A program made the position numbers and the translations under genes. From Pseudonocardia petroleophila (lineage in GTDB: Bacteria > Actinomycetota > Actinomycetes > Mycobacteriales > Pseudonocardiaceae): DNA of 64,000 nucleotides. Where the stretch lies: assembly GCF_014235185.1 (NCBI RefSeq), contig NZ_CP060131.1:3665501-3729500 (forward strand), read 5' to 3'. Below, one piece after another: positions 44,965-53,918 of this stretch; position 1 is the stretch's first letter; each line of letters begins with the position of its first letter. Under the pieces are notes generated by a model. It was not told where the DNA came from, ran no database searches, and was given only the letters and a program-made list of their open reading frames with translations.

Positions 44965-45246
44965 ATGAGGGCTCGCAAACAGTTCGTCGTCGCCGCGATC
45001 GTCGGCGCCACCGTCGTCGGCGGGGGTGGAGTTGCCATGGCCGGCGTCTCCACCCCTGACGACCTGGGTCAGGGCGTCAACGCCGTCACCACCCTCGTCG
45101 AGGATCTGTTGGCCCAGGTGGTCGACGCCGTCGACGCGCCGAGGCCGGAGGGCGCAGACGGTCTGGAGACCGAGCTGCCCGACGTGGACCCCCGCTTCGT
45201 CGAAGGCCCGCTCGGCGGCCTGATCAACAATGGTCCGCTGAGGTAG
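44965..45246 (+). CDS. Small secreted protein, molybdenum-hydroxylase operon
   Basis: The 93-residue product has a signal peptide (KQFVVAAIVGATVVGGGGVA with a likely cut after AMA) and a mature part of about 65 acidic residues without cysteines. A ribosome site GAGGAG spans the gap to the [2Fe-2S] gene 11 bp upstream, so it is in the same operon. No family is recognised; it could be an envelope partner or electron-transfer scaffold for the exported hydroxylase. Confidence 0.7.
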   Translation: MRARKQFVVAAIVGATVVGGGGVAMAGVSTPDDLGQGVNAVTTLVEDLLAQVVDAVDAPRPEGADGLETELPDVDPRFVEGPLGGLINNGPLR

Positions 45247-45341
45247 GACGCGGCGCACGCAGATGGCCTGCCTGTCCGGTGGATCCGCCACGCTGCTGGA
45301 CGCCCCCCGACGCCGTGGCCCTGCGGCTCGGGAGGCGTGGG

Positions 45342-45806
45342 TCACGGCTGGCTGCGTCGCCGCGGTGAGTCGTCCTGGGCAAGCTCCCGCAGCGCGGCCA
45401 GTCCCCGTTCGAGCCCGCGCAGGGCATCGACGTCGATGCGCATGAGCAACCGCCGGCGCCGCTTCTGGCCGGCCGCGGCGATCTGTTCGATGAGGGCGAG
45501 GCCCTCGGGGGTGAGGCCCGCGAGCCGGACCCGGCGATCACCGGCGTTCTCGATGCGGTGCACCAGCTTGCGCCCGACCAGCCGATCCACGATGCCGGTG
45601 ACGGTGGGCAGGGCCACACCGAGGGCGTGGGCGAGATCGCCCTGCGGGAGGGGGCCGTCCGTGTCGAGCAGCAGCAGTACGCGGAGCTGTTGCATGGTCA
45701 GGCCACTGTCGAACAGCGGGTCCGGCCCGGCCCGGGTGATCGCACGCCGCAGGACGGCCTCGTGCCGATCGATGGATGCGAGCAGCTCCAACCGTTCGCC
45801 GTCCAT
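45342..45806 (-). CDS. MarR family regulator of the adjacent RND pump
   Basis: The 154-residue protein has a MarR winged helix: FDSGLTMQQLRVLLLLDTDG, GDLAHALGVALPTVTGIVDR (recognition helix) and the wing KLVHRIENAGDRRVRLAGLT, followed by a C-terminal dimer helix. It is divergent from the RND gene with a 77-bp gap that holds an inverted repeat, the classical arrangement for MarR repression of an efflux pump. Confidence 0.92.
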   Translation of the reverse strand: MDGERLELLASIDRHEAVLRRAITRAGPDPLFDSGLTMQQLRVLLLLDTDGPLPQGDLAHALGVALPTVTGIVDRLVGRKLVHRIENAGDRRVRLAGLTPEGLALIEQIAAAGQKRRRRLLMRIDVDALRGLERGLAALRELAQDDSPRRRSQP

Positions 45807-45837
45807 GATCTGCCCCTCAGTGGCTCAGCGAAATCTC

Positions 45838-45853
45838 AGCTTCCGATGAAGCT
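45838..45853. promoter_or_regulatory. Candidate MarR operator
   Basis: AGCTTC-CGAT-GAAGCT, an inverted repeat with perfect 6-bp arms, lies in the 77-bp divergent gap between marR and the RND gene. A TAGTAT box (45866-45871) sits about 12 bp before the RND ATG, which has no ribosome site, so the mRNA may be leaderless. Confidence 0.45.
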
Positions 45854-45883
45854 TCGCCCAGCACGTAGTATTCACTGGTCCTC

Positions 45884-48800
45884 ATGACCTGGCTCGCGCG
45901 TCTCAGCGTAACCAACCGTGCCGTCGTCGGACTGGTCACGGTGCTCGTCCTGGCGTTCGGCGTGTTCGCGGCCACCTCGCTTCGCCAGGAGCTGCTGCCC
46001 TCGCTCGAGCTGCCGGTGCTCACCGTGGTGACCCCATATCCCGGCGCATCACCCGAGTCCGTGGAGCGGCAGGTCACCGACCCGATCGAGACGGCTGTCG
46101 ACGGCGTCGACGGCCTGATCGGTTCCTCGTCGACGTCTACCGGCAGCAGTTCTGTGATCACCCTGGAGTTCACTTACGGTACCGATATCGACGAGTCCGC
46201 CACCGCGGTGGAGCGCGCGGTGGTGGGCATCGCGCTACCCGATGGCGTGACACCGACGGTCAGCGCGATCACCACCGACGCGATCCCGGTGCTGCAGCTC
46301 GCGGCATCGTCCGCGCTGGCCGACGACCAGCTCGCGGCGGTGCTGCGCGACGAGGTCCGCCCGCTGCTCGGCGGGCTCGACGGCGTCGGCCAGGTGATGT
46401 TGTCGGGCATTGCGGACCCCCGTGTCACGATCGACCTCGACGCCGCGGCCGCGGCCGACCGCGGCGTGTCGCCCGCGTCGATCTCCGAGGTGCTCCAGAC
46501 CAACGGCGTGCGGGTGCCCGCCGGTGAGTTGACCCCCGACACCGAACCGACGGCGGTCGAGGTCGGCACTCCGATCACGACCGTCGAGCAGCTGAGCGAG
46601 CTGTTCGTCGTCCCGGCGGCACCGGGTGCTGCCCCGGTGCGCCTGGGCGACGTCGCCGTCGTCACCGCCGAGCCCGCGCCGGCCACCGGGTACACCCGCA
46701 CCAACGGTGTGGCGAGCATCGGGATCGGCATCACGAAACTCCCCGATGCCAACACGATCGCGGTGTCCGAGGAAGTCACCGAGGCGCTCGGAGAGGTCGC
46801 CGACCTGCTCGGGGGAGCTGCGCAGGACGCCGAGGTCACGGTGGTGTTCGACCAGGCGCCGTTCATCGAGCAGTCGGTCGAGGACCTCACCACCGAGGGT
46901 CTGCTGGGCCTGCTGTTCGCCGTGCTGGTAATCCTGGGCTTCCTGCTCTCGGTGCGTGCCACCGTCGTGACAGCGGTGTCGATCCCGCTGTCGGTGCTGC
47001 TGGCGCTGATCGTGCTCTACCTCGGCGGCAACACGCTCAACATCCTCACCCTCGGCGCGCTCACCGTCGCCGTCGGGCGCGTCGTCGACGACTCGATCGT
47101 CGTCATCGAGAACATCAAGCGCCACATCGGCTACGGCGGCCCGCGGCGCCCGGCGATCCTCACCGCGATCCGTGAGGTGGCCGGCGCGATCACCGCCTCG
47201 ACGGTCACCACCGTCGCGGTGTTCGCCCCGATCGCCTTCGTCGGCGGTCAGGTCGGCGAACTGTTCCGACCGTTCGCGGTGACCGTCACCGCCGCGCTGC
47301 TCGCGTCGCTGATCGTCTCGCTGACGGTGGTGCCCGTGCTGGCGTCGGTGTTCCTGCGCAGCCCGTCCCCACCGGCCCACGCGGAGAGCCGCATCACCGA
47401 GGAGCCCACCGCGTTGCAGCGTGGCTACCTGCCGGTGCTCAACGGGGCGCTCGCTCGCCCGGCACTCTCGCTCGCGCTCGCCGTCGCGATCCTGGGTGGG
47501 ACCGTCGCCCTGGTGCCGCTGCTGGAGACCAACTTCCTGGGCGACTCGGGGGGCGACACCCTCACCGTGACCCAGGAGCTCGATCCCGGCACCGGGCTGC
47601 CCCGGGCCGACGCCGCCGCGCGGCAGGTGGAAGACGTCCTCGCCGGCACCGACGACGTCGAGACCTACCAGGTCACGGTCGGCTCCCCGGCCGGTGGCGC
47701 CGTGCTGCTCGGCCCACCCGGGGACTTCGAGAGCACGGCGACCCGGTTCTCGGTGACCCTCGCCGAGGATGCCGACGTCGACGCGGTGGCCGCCGACCTG
47801 CGCGAGGCGTTCGGTGACCTGACCGACGCGGGTACGTTGACGGTCACCGCCGGGCAGGGCGGATTCGGCACCGACGAGCTCGCCGTCGACGTCCGCGCCC
47901 AGGACCCCGAGGCCCTGGCCGAGGCCGCCGCCACGGTGCAGCGGGCCGTCGAGGCCATCCCGGGCGCGAGCGACGTGCGCAACAACCTCTCCGCCGAGCA
48001 GACCACGGTGGACGTGGCCGTGGATCGGCGGCTGGCCGCCGAACAGGGGCTCACCGAGGTGGCGGTGGGCCAGGCCGTGGCCACGGCGCTGCGCGGCTCC
48101 ACCGTCGGCACGGTGACGATCGACGGGGTCGAGCAGGACGTCGTGCTGCGCACCGGTGACGTCCCGGCCGACCTGGCCGCGTTGCGGGCGCTGCCGCTGG
48201 GCGCGGTGACCCTCGCCGACGTCGCCACGATCACCGACAAGGCCACGGTGCCGACGATCGTGCGGGCCGACGGCGAACGCAGCGCACAGATCACCGCCCG
48301 CCCCGACGCAGACGACCTCGGCACCGTCACCTCCGACCTGCGGGCCGAGCTCGACGAACTCGACCTCCCGGCCGGCGTGACGGCGGAGATCGGTGGGATC
48401 AGCGCCGACCAGGAGGATGCGTTCATCCAGCTCGGGCTCGCATTGCTGGCCGCGATCGCCGTGGTCTACCTCGTCATGGTCGTGACGTTCCGCAGCCTGC
48501 TGCAGCCCCTGCTGCTGCTCATCGCGATCCCGTTCGCGGCAACCGGGGCGCTCGGCCTGCTGCTGATCACCGGCATACCGCTGGGGGTGCCCGCGCTGAT
48601 CGGCATGCTGCTGCTCGTCGGGATCGTGGTCACCAACGCGATCGTCCTGATCGATCTGGTCAACCAGTACCGGCGCGACGGACGTCCGGTGCGCGAGGCC
48701 CTGGTCGAAGGCTCGCTGCAGCGGCTGCGCCCGATCCTGATGACGGCGGTGGCCACGGTGTTCGCCCTGTTGCCACTGGCGTTGGGTTTCACCGGCGGCG

Positions 48801-49924
48801 GTGGCGGGTTCATCGCCCAGCCGCTCGCGGTGGTCGTGATAGGCGGCCTGGTCACCTCCACGCTGCTCACCCTCGTCCTGGTGCCGGTGCTCTATCTGCT
48901 CGTCGAGCGCCGCGGGGACGGTCGGTCGGCGGCGGAGGACACCGCGGACCAGCGATCCGCGGACCGTGGGCCGGCTGGCGAGTGGCAGACACCAGCGGGG
49001 CGGGAGCCTCTTGCCGCAGCGGCGCTGGGCACCGGAGCCGGGGCGACCGCGGGCGCCGCGATGCCGGCGAGCACGGCTATGGTCGCCGAGGGGTTCGCTG
49101 CAACGCCCGAGCCGAGGACCTTCGAAGCTGCCCCGGCCGGCCCGGCGCTCTACGGACAGCTCACCGATCGCGACGGGAACCCGCTGGCCGCCGCCGCGGT
49201 CGCCGTGTTCGACGGCACGGGTAGCCAGGTCGTCGCCACCTGCTCGGACAGTCGGGGTGGCTACCGCGTCGACCTGTCGGCGGCAGGGGAGTACCTGCTC
49301 GTCGGGCAGTCCGGCGGCCGTGAGCCCGCGACCGAGTGGGTCGTGGTCACCGACGACGCCGTCCGTCGCGACCTGGCCGTCGACGGCCCGGCCTGTGTGA
49401 CCGGCCGGATCCGGTCCGCCACCGCAACGGGGGTGCCCGCGCTGGTCACCGTCGTCGACCTCGCCGGGCAGCGGGTCGCCGGCGGGCGGGCCGACACCGA
49501 CGGGCGCTACCTGCTCACGCAGGTCCCCGCCGGGGAGCACCGGCTCCTCGCAGCACCCGCCACCGGACCCTCGGCCTCGACGCTGATCCGGGTGCCGCAG
49601 ACCGGCACCGTCCGCCAGGACATCGACCTCGCCCCGGCCGGCGAGGTGACCGGCACGGTCCGCTCGCGACAGGGCACGCCGATCGGCGGTGCCGTGGCCA
49701 CCGTCATCGATGCCGACGGCACGATGGTGGCGACCGGTCGCACCGCCGCCGACGGGTCGTTCCGGCTGTCAGGGCTGCCCGAGGGCACCTACACCGTCAC
49801 AGCCAGCAACGGCCTTCCCGCCACAGGCACCGTCGAGGTGCGCCACGACGGGCCGGTCAGCACGAGCCTGGAGCTCGGGGATCCGGTCATCCCGAGCGAG
49901 GCGGAGAACGGTCACGTCACCTGA
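45884..49924 (+). CDS. AcrB-like RND efflux pump with three extra C-terminal beta-sandwich domains
   Basis: The 1346-residue protein has a full RND core (1 to about 1008): N-terminal helix (AVVGLVTVLVLAFGVFAATS), two large porter loops and twelve helices. The proton-relay pair is in GRVVDDSIVVIENIKRH on helix 4. After an Ala-rich linker (about 1010-1085) come three domains of 75-80 residues (YGQLTDRDGNPLAAAAVAVF, VTGRIRSATATGVPALVTVV, VTGTVRSRQGTPIGGAVATV) of the carboxypeptidase-regulatory/Cna-B-like type. The final helix places these in the cytoplasm by standard RND topology. The RND core exports hydrophobic toxicants; the tail's role is unknown. Confidence 0.92.
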   Translation: MTWLARLSVTNRAVVGLVTVLVLAFGVFAATSLRQELLPSLELPVLTVVTPYPGASPESVERQVTDPIETAVDGVDGLIGSSSTSTGSSSVITLEFTYGTDIDESATAVERAVVGIALPDGVTPTVSAITTDAIPVLQLAASSALADDQLAAVLRDEVRPLLGGLDGVGQVMLSGIADPRVTIDLDAAAAADRGVSPASISEVLQTNGVRVPAGELTPDTEPTAVEVGTPITTVEQLSELFVVPAAPGAAPVRLGDVAVVTAEPAPATGYTRTNGVASIGIGITKLPDANTIAVSEEVTEALGEVADLLGGAAQDAEVTVVFDQAPFIEQSVEDLTTEGLLGLLFAVLVILGFLLSVRATVVTAVSIPLSVLLALIVLYLGGNTLNILTLGALTVAVGRVVDDSIVVIENIKRHIGYGGPRRPAILTAIREVAGAITASTVTTVAVFAPIAFVGGQVGELFRPFAVTVTAALLASLIVSLTVVPVLASVFLRSPSPPAHAESRITEEPTALQRGYLPVLNGALARPALSLALAVAILGGTVALVPLLETNFLGDSGGDTLTVTQELDPGTGLPRADAAARQVEDVLAGTDDVETYQVTVGSPAGGAVLLGPPGDFESTATRFSVTLAEDADVDAVAADLREAFGDLTDAGTLTVTAGQGGFGTDELAVDVRAQDPEALAEAAATVQRAVEAIPGASDVRNNLSAEQTTVDVAVDRRLAAEQGLTEVAVGQAVATALRGSTVGTVTIDGVEQDVVLRTGDVPADLAALRALPLGAVTLADVATITDKATVPTIVRADGERSAQITARPDADDLGTVTSDLRAELDELDLPAGVTAEIGGISADQEDAFIQLGLALLAAIAVVYLVMVVTFRSLLQPLLLLIAIPFAATGALGLLLITGIPLGVPALIGMLLLVGIVVTNAIVLIDLVNQYRRDGRPVREALVEGSLQRLRPILMTAVATVFALLPLALGFTGGGGGFIAQPLAVVVIGGLVTSTLLTLVLVPVLYLLVERRGDGRSAAEDTADQRSADRGPAGEWQTPAGREPLAAAALGTGAGATAGAAMPASTAMVAEGFAATPEPRTFEAAPAGPALYGQLTDRDGNPLAAAAVAVFDGTGSQVVATCSDSRGGYRVDLSAAGEYLLVGQSGGREPATEWVVVTDDAVRRDLAVDGPACVTGRIRSATATGVPALVTVVDLAGQRVAGGRADTDGRYLLTQVPAGEHRLLAAPATGPSASTLIRVPQTGTVRQDIDLAPAGEVTGTVRSRQGTPIGGAVATVIDADGTMVATGRTAADGSFRLSGLPEGTYTVTASNGLPATGTVEVRHDGPVSTSLELGDPVIPSEAENGHVT

Positions 49925-50253
49925 TACCCGGGAGAACAGCATGCCCATGCCCATGACCTATCGCGTACTGCTCGGTCACCGTCCCCCATCAGCCTCGGCC
50001 CGCCGGTCGGAGCGGCAGCGCGCACCCCAGCTGCTCGTCGATCAGCACCTCGGTGACCTACACGACGAGCAGCGACACCACCGGCCCACCGCCAGCCCCG
50101 CACGGCGTGGACGCGTACGCATCGATCAGCAGCACCCCGTAGACGATGGTGCTGGCTGAGCTCGTCCTGTCCTGTCTGGCGCCGCCACGTCGGTGGTGAC
50201 CGTCGAGCCGGCGGAGGGCGCCAGAACCTCGCCGAGGTGCTGAGCCGGTGGAG
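49925..50253. other. Stretch without a recognisable gene
   Basis: Between the RND stop and the 3' end of the broken MerR gene no open frame has a coding-like composition or a recognisable product. No clear hairpin terminator was seen. It may hold decayed sequence from the same rearrangement that damaged the MerR gene. Confidence 0.4.
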
Positions 50254-50992
50254 TCACAGGACGTCGTGGCCGCGGCCCGGGTGCGCCGCGACCCCGCTGA
50301 TGTAGTCGCCGATCGCGCCGCCGCTGTGCCGCTCCAGCGCCTGGTCGAACGAGGCGTCGACCGCCGCGCCGATGGCCGGTCTCGCTCGACCGATGGCGGC
50401 GGTGAGCTGGGGCACTCACTCCCGCTGGGGACACCCGGGCACGTGTCCGGCCAGCACGGCATCGGCGAGCCCGCCGATGAGCCGTACGGCCAGCGTGTCC
50501 ACCGACGATCCGAGCTGCTCGCCCATGGCGAGCACTGCGTCGACCGGGAGGCCCGACGAGACCAGCTCGCGCAGGGAGTTGAGCAGCCGCGGGCTCGGCA
50601 CCTTGTACCGGCCCGCATCCTGTCGTTCGATCACGCCGATGTCGTGGAGCCGGGTGATGGCGGCGTCGAGGCCGGCCGGACCGGCGAACGGGCTCAGATC
50701 CGCCGGGCTGGTCGTGGTCGAGATCTCGTCGCTCCAGAAGCCGGTGACCACCTGCTCGAGACCGGGGACCGCGGTGAGGTCCCGCCCCTGATCCCATGCG
50801 GCGATGAGCTCACCGATGTTCTGCACGGTGTGTCCCCGCTCGAGCAGGCGGCCGACGAGCCGGAGCCGGGCCGACCCGGCCGACCCGGCGCGGAGGTGGG
50901 AGCAGGCCACGGTCCTGGTACGCGCGGATGTTGCGCACGGTCGTGCCTGCCGTGTGCGCGAGCTCGTCGATGCGGTACTCGCGGCCGTTCAT
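50254..50992 (-). pseudogene. MerR family regulator, frameshifted
   Basis: The N-terminal helix-turn-helix is in one frame from the ATG at 50992 (YRIDELAHTAGTTVRNIRAY QDRGLLPPP). After a small deletion and frameshift near 50880 the next frame continues (ARLRLVGRLLERGHTVQNIG ELIAAWDQG) to an in-frame stop at 50416. Homologous-looking sequence goes on beyond the stop (VPQLTAAIGRARPAIGAAVD) to 50254. The original protein would be about 245 residues, the TipA-like actinobacterial size. Two lesions make it inactive. It was coupled (ATGA) to the membrane-protein gene upstream. Confidence 0.7.
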
Positions 50993-51432
50993 CCGGCGCC
51001 CCGCCGGGTGGGCGGTCCGGCTTCCGAGGGTGGCCGGTCGTCGGTGCCGTACCACGCGAAGCCGAGAGACCCCCCGAGGACGCCGAGCAGCTTCCCCGCC
51101 AGGAAGCCGCTGATGTTGGTGGTCACCAGCGAGGTCAACGACACGAGGATCACCGCCACCCCGGTGAACTCCCGGTGGCCCGGTGCGAACCAGAGGAACG
51201 CGGCGAGCGCGCAGAGCGCGGAGCCGAAGAGGAACCCGGACGCCCCGGCCAATCCGGGCAGCAGCAGCACCGTCACCCGCCCGCCCGGTAGGAAGAGGAT
51301 CACCAGGCCGGCCGCGGCGGTCAGGATCACCGCCGCCAGCGGGTGCGGGCGCCACCACCGGCGCCACCGGCCCGCTTCAGCGCCCCGGTCGTGCCGACGT
51401 CGTGCCGCAGCTGATCGAGACGTCAGAGGCAT
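50989..51432 (-). CDS. DUF6114-like membrane protein
   Basis: The 147-residue protein has a basic N-terminus (RRRHDRGAEAGRWRRWWRPH) and four helices (AAVILTAAAGLVILFLPGG, VTVLLLPGLAGASGFLFGSA, ALAAFLWFAPG, GVAVILVSLTSLVTTNISGF) ending in GKLLGVLGGSLGFAWYG. That final segment is typical of the DUF6114 family of actinobacteria, which usually lies next to a DUF6230 exported protein. Its stop overlaps the start of the broken MerR gene (ATGA). Function unknown. Confidence 0.65.
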   Translation of the reverse strand: MPLTSRSAAARRRHDRGAEAGRWRRWWRPHPLAAVILTAAAGLVILFLPGGRVTVLLLPGLAGASGFLFGSALCALAAFLWFAPGHREFTGVAVILVSLTSLVTTNISGFLAGKLLGVLGGSLGFAWYGTDDRPPSEAGPPTRRGAG

Positions 51433-51562
51433 TCCGGCTGGTCCTGGCCCACCTGTCGGCGCAACCCCCGACAGGGAGAGCTGGTTGACCGTCACCCATG
51501 GGGCCGTCGCGCTGATGTCCAGCGCGAGACCGCCCGCGGTGACCGGCACGTCACCGGTAGAG
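51433..51562 (-). pseudogene. 3' remnant of a gene cut by the duplicated block
   Basis: Upstream of the DUF6114-like gene the minus strand reads VPVTAGGLALDISATAPWVT and NQLSLSGVAPTGG without a start, and the reading ends at the left border of the duplicated 807-bp block (51563). It could be the tail of a DUF6230-type exported protein, the usual partner of DUF6114. The cut at the block border implies the block arrived by rearrangement. Short and uncertain. Confidence 0.3.
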
Positions 51563-52369
51563 GTTCGGGCTGGGTGGCAGCCTGAGCTTCAGCTATCTGC
51601 GTGGCCCCGGCCTCGGGACCCCGTTCTACCTCGTCGGGCGGGGCCCTTCGTTGACCGAGCAGTTCAGTGCGAACCTCGGCATCGCCGAGGAGATGCGCTG
51701 CACCGACGATCCGGTGCTGGGCTGGGAGTGGGTGCGCGACGAGCTCGATGCGGGCCGCCCGGTCCTGTGCTGGGCCGAGATGGCCGAGCTGCCCTATCTG
51801 CGGGTGAAGATGCGGATGAGCCGCCACGACATCGTCGTCATCGGCTACGACGACGACGCGGGCACGGTCGTCGTGGTGGACAACGACCGCGCGGAGTCGC
51901 AGACGATCGGCCGCGACGACCTGGCGCGGGCCCGCTCGGCCGTTGGCTTCCCGATGCCCACCCGGCACACCTGCTTCCGGCTCGGCTTCCCCGACGCGCT
52001 CCCGGACCTGCGGATGGCGGTGGCGAGGGCGTGTGCGGAGGCGGTGCACGGGATGTCCGACCCGGTCCCGTCGATGGGTCCGACGGCCGCCGTCGGGGCC
52101 GCCGGGGTCGCGGCGTTCGTGGCCGATCTCGATCTCTGGGCCGAGCAGTTCCCGGGGGCTGCGCTGGATCGTGCGCTGTTCAGCCTGCAGGTGTTCGTGG
52201 AGAAGGCGGGTACCGGCGGCGGGTTGTTCCGGCGGTTGCAGGCGGATTTCCTGGCCGATGTCGGCGGCTGGCTCGGCGATCCGGTGGTGCTCGAGGCGGC
52301 CCAGGTGTACCGGCGGCTCGCCGAGACGTGGTCGCAGACCGCGGCGGCGGCGGTCGGGCCGGCCCCGGC
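51563..52369 (+). repeat. 807-bp block duplicated at 40123-40929 (copy 2)
   Basis: Second copy of the block, same orientation, offset 11440 bp. One mismatch in 807 bp was seen by eye. The left border is the breakpoint with an unrelated minus-strand remnant; the right border passes into diverged but homologous sequence. Confidence 0.95.
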
Positions 52370-52476
52370 GGTCGACCGCCTCCTCGCCGCGGTGCGCCGC
52401 ATCGCGGCCGCGCTGCCCGCCCTGGAACTCGACGGGGTGCGGAAGCTGGCCGCGGTGGGACAGCGGCCGGGCCCTG
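51563..52476 (+). pseudogene. 5'-truncated second copy of the BtrH-like gene
   Basis: This copy lacks the first 42 codons of the gene at 39995, including the start and the putative nucleophile Cys17. It then matches it almost perfectly to 52369 and continues as a diverged paralogue (RLLAAVRRIAAALPALELDG VRKLAAVGQ). A one-base deletion near the end (cggccgggccctga against cggctggcgccctga) shifts the last codons so the frame runs into the IS at 52483. It cannot make a working enzyme. Confidence 0.85.
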
Positions 52477-52482
52477 ACTGCT

Positions 52483-53913
52483 CGGTAGCCGCAGCAACCG
52501 TTGAACTTTGGCGTGCTGATCTTGTAGTTGATGGTGTTCGGCGGGTGGGTGTTCTGTCGCAGTGTGGTCCATGCCGGGTGTTGGGTCATCCGGGCGAGTT
52601 GGACGGTGACGAGGTCGCGTAGCCCGTTGATCGACCATCGGCTTCCGCCGATGTCGGTGCGGGCGTTGAGTTCGCGCATGACTCTTTCCAGCACGCCGCT
52701 GCCCAGTCCGGGGCCGCCGAGCCGGGCGAGGTCACGTCGCACCGCAGGCTGTAGGCAGGTGAACACCTGGTCGCGTGCGCCGAGGAGCAGCTCGGTCGCC
52801 GCGTGGTGGTGCGCGCCGGCGATCGAGGCACTGAATGCGTCGTAGGTCTGTAGGGCCTGCGAGTGGGTGTGGTGTTCACGGGCGGTGCGGCGCAACAACT
52901 CGGCCAGCTCGGCCCGCTTGGCGTTCGCCCAGGGGTGCGGGGCCTTGTCGGCGTAGAGCGCCCACCGCAGCGCCCGGGGCAGGTGCCACCAGCAGCGCTG
53001 GATCGGGGTGTCGGGCCAGGTGGTCTCGGCCAGCCGGGTGATCGCGGGCTCGCCGTCGACCACGACGATGACCGGGGCGTCCAGGGCGGCCAGTTGCTCG
53101 CGCATCGCCGCCCAGGGCTGATCGACGGTGACACCGAGCAGGACGGTGTGGGCGCGTCGTCGTCGGGTGGGCCCGGGTCGCGCGGTCAGGCCCAACGCGA
53201 TGTTGCAGGCGATCCCCAACCGCCGCGGCCCGGCGCGCATCCCGGTGCCGTCCAGGATGACCACCGCGGCGGGGGCTGGGCTGTCGATCAGCTCGGCCAC
53301 GCCGATCCCGTCCAGCAGTGGTGCCACGTCGGCCACTGCGTGATGAGCGCGTCCGGTCGAGGCCGGCGCTCCGAACGATCGGGCGACCTGCGCGGCGCGG
53401 GCGAAGGACATCTGGCCGGCCAACTCGGCCAGGTCCACAGCGAGCCGGTCGGTGCGGCGGCGGCCGGACAGACCCAGCATCAGCAGCAACGGTGCAAAGA
53501 CCCGGCCGCAGGCCCGGCAGCCGACGTTCGCCAGGTGCAGACGCACCACTCCGACCGCGATGTCGATCCGCCGCGGCCGTGATCGTTTGCCCTTGCGAGC
53601 GAAGTCCTGCATCACCCCGCACCCGGGACAGGCGAGCGGCGCCGGAAGATCACGCACCGGAAGCCAACGCGGCCCACAGACCCGGTCGATCAACCGGTCC
53701 TGAGCCTGTTCGAGCGCGGCAGCCAGGGCCGCCGCGGGAACATCGTCGCGCATCGCCACCGCCCATGTCTCGAGCTGGGACCAGGTCAACGATCCATCGA
53801 GCTCCGGTAGCTCGGTGCTCGACAGTAGCCACAGCCACGGTGATTCCTCACGACGAAGGGCACCCACCCTTCACCGCAAGATCACGAAAGTTCAACGCTG
53901 CCGGACGCTACCG
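52483..53913 (-). mobile_element. Intact insertion sequence, 1431 bp, 6-bp target duplication
   Basis: Both ends carry imperfect 27-bp inverted repeats that share the outer CGGTAGC and the inner GTTGAACTTT, separated by 10 mostly different bases; the left end starts at 52483 and the right end is 53913. The flanks are the direct repeat ACTGCT (52477-52482 and 53914-53919). It inserted at the shared 3' border of the convergent BtrH-like copy and the XylA-like reductase gene, leaving the reductase stop codon intact. It carries one transposase gene. Confidence 0.9.
52485..53867 (-). CDS. DDE transposase (ISKra4-like), without its own stop codon
   Basis: The 461 residues encoded inside the element include a zinc-finger-like N-terminus (CPGCGVMQDFARKGKRSRPR, VGCRACGRVFAPL) and an RNase-H-like core. 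Candidate acidic residues are in AAVVILDGTGMRAGP and VIVVVDGEPAITRL, with a following CWWHLPRALRWALY. The layout resembles ISKra4-type transposases; the exact family is unsure. GTG start at 53867. No stop occurs before the element's left end, so translation runs on to 51492 through antisense of the BtrH-like copy, adding about 330 host-encoded residues. Confidence 0.8.
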
Positions 53914-53918
53914 ACTGC

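Noticed and set aside
46235-49540. Very long minus-strand open frame (about 1100 codons) opposite the RND gene
   Set aside because: It mirrors the RND gene codon for codon, is rich in His, Arg, Gln and Gly as expected for antisense of GC-rich coding DNA, and has no domain. The RND protein on the plus strand is unmistakable.
50804-52477. Plus-strand open frame of 557 codons ending in BtrH-like sequence
   Set aside because: Its second half is an out-of-frame reading of the BtrH-like copy and its first half is antisense to the MerR and DUF6114-like genes; a chance join at the rearrangement border.
51492-52482. C-terminal extension of the transposase as a real functional domain
   Set aside because: These residues are antisense to the BtrH-like copy and lie outside the IS ends and target duplication, so they are host sequence read by lack of a stop codon.
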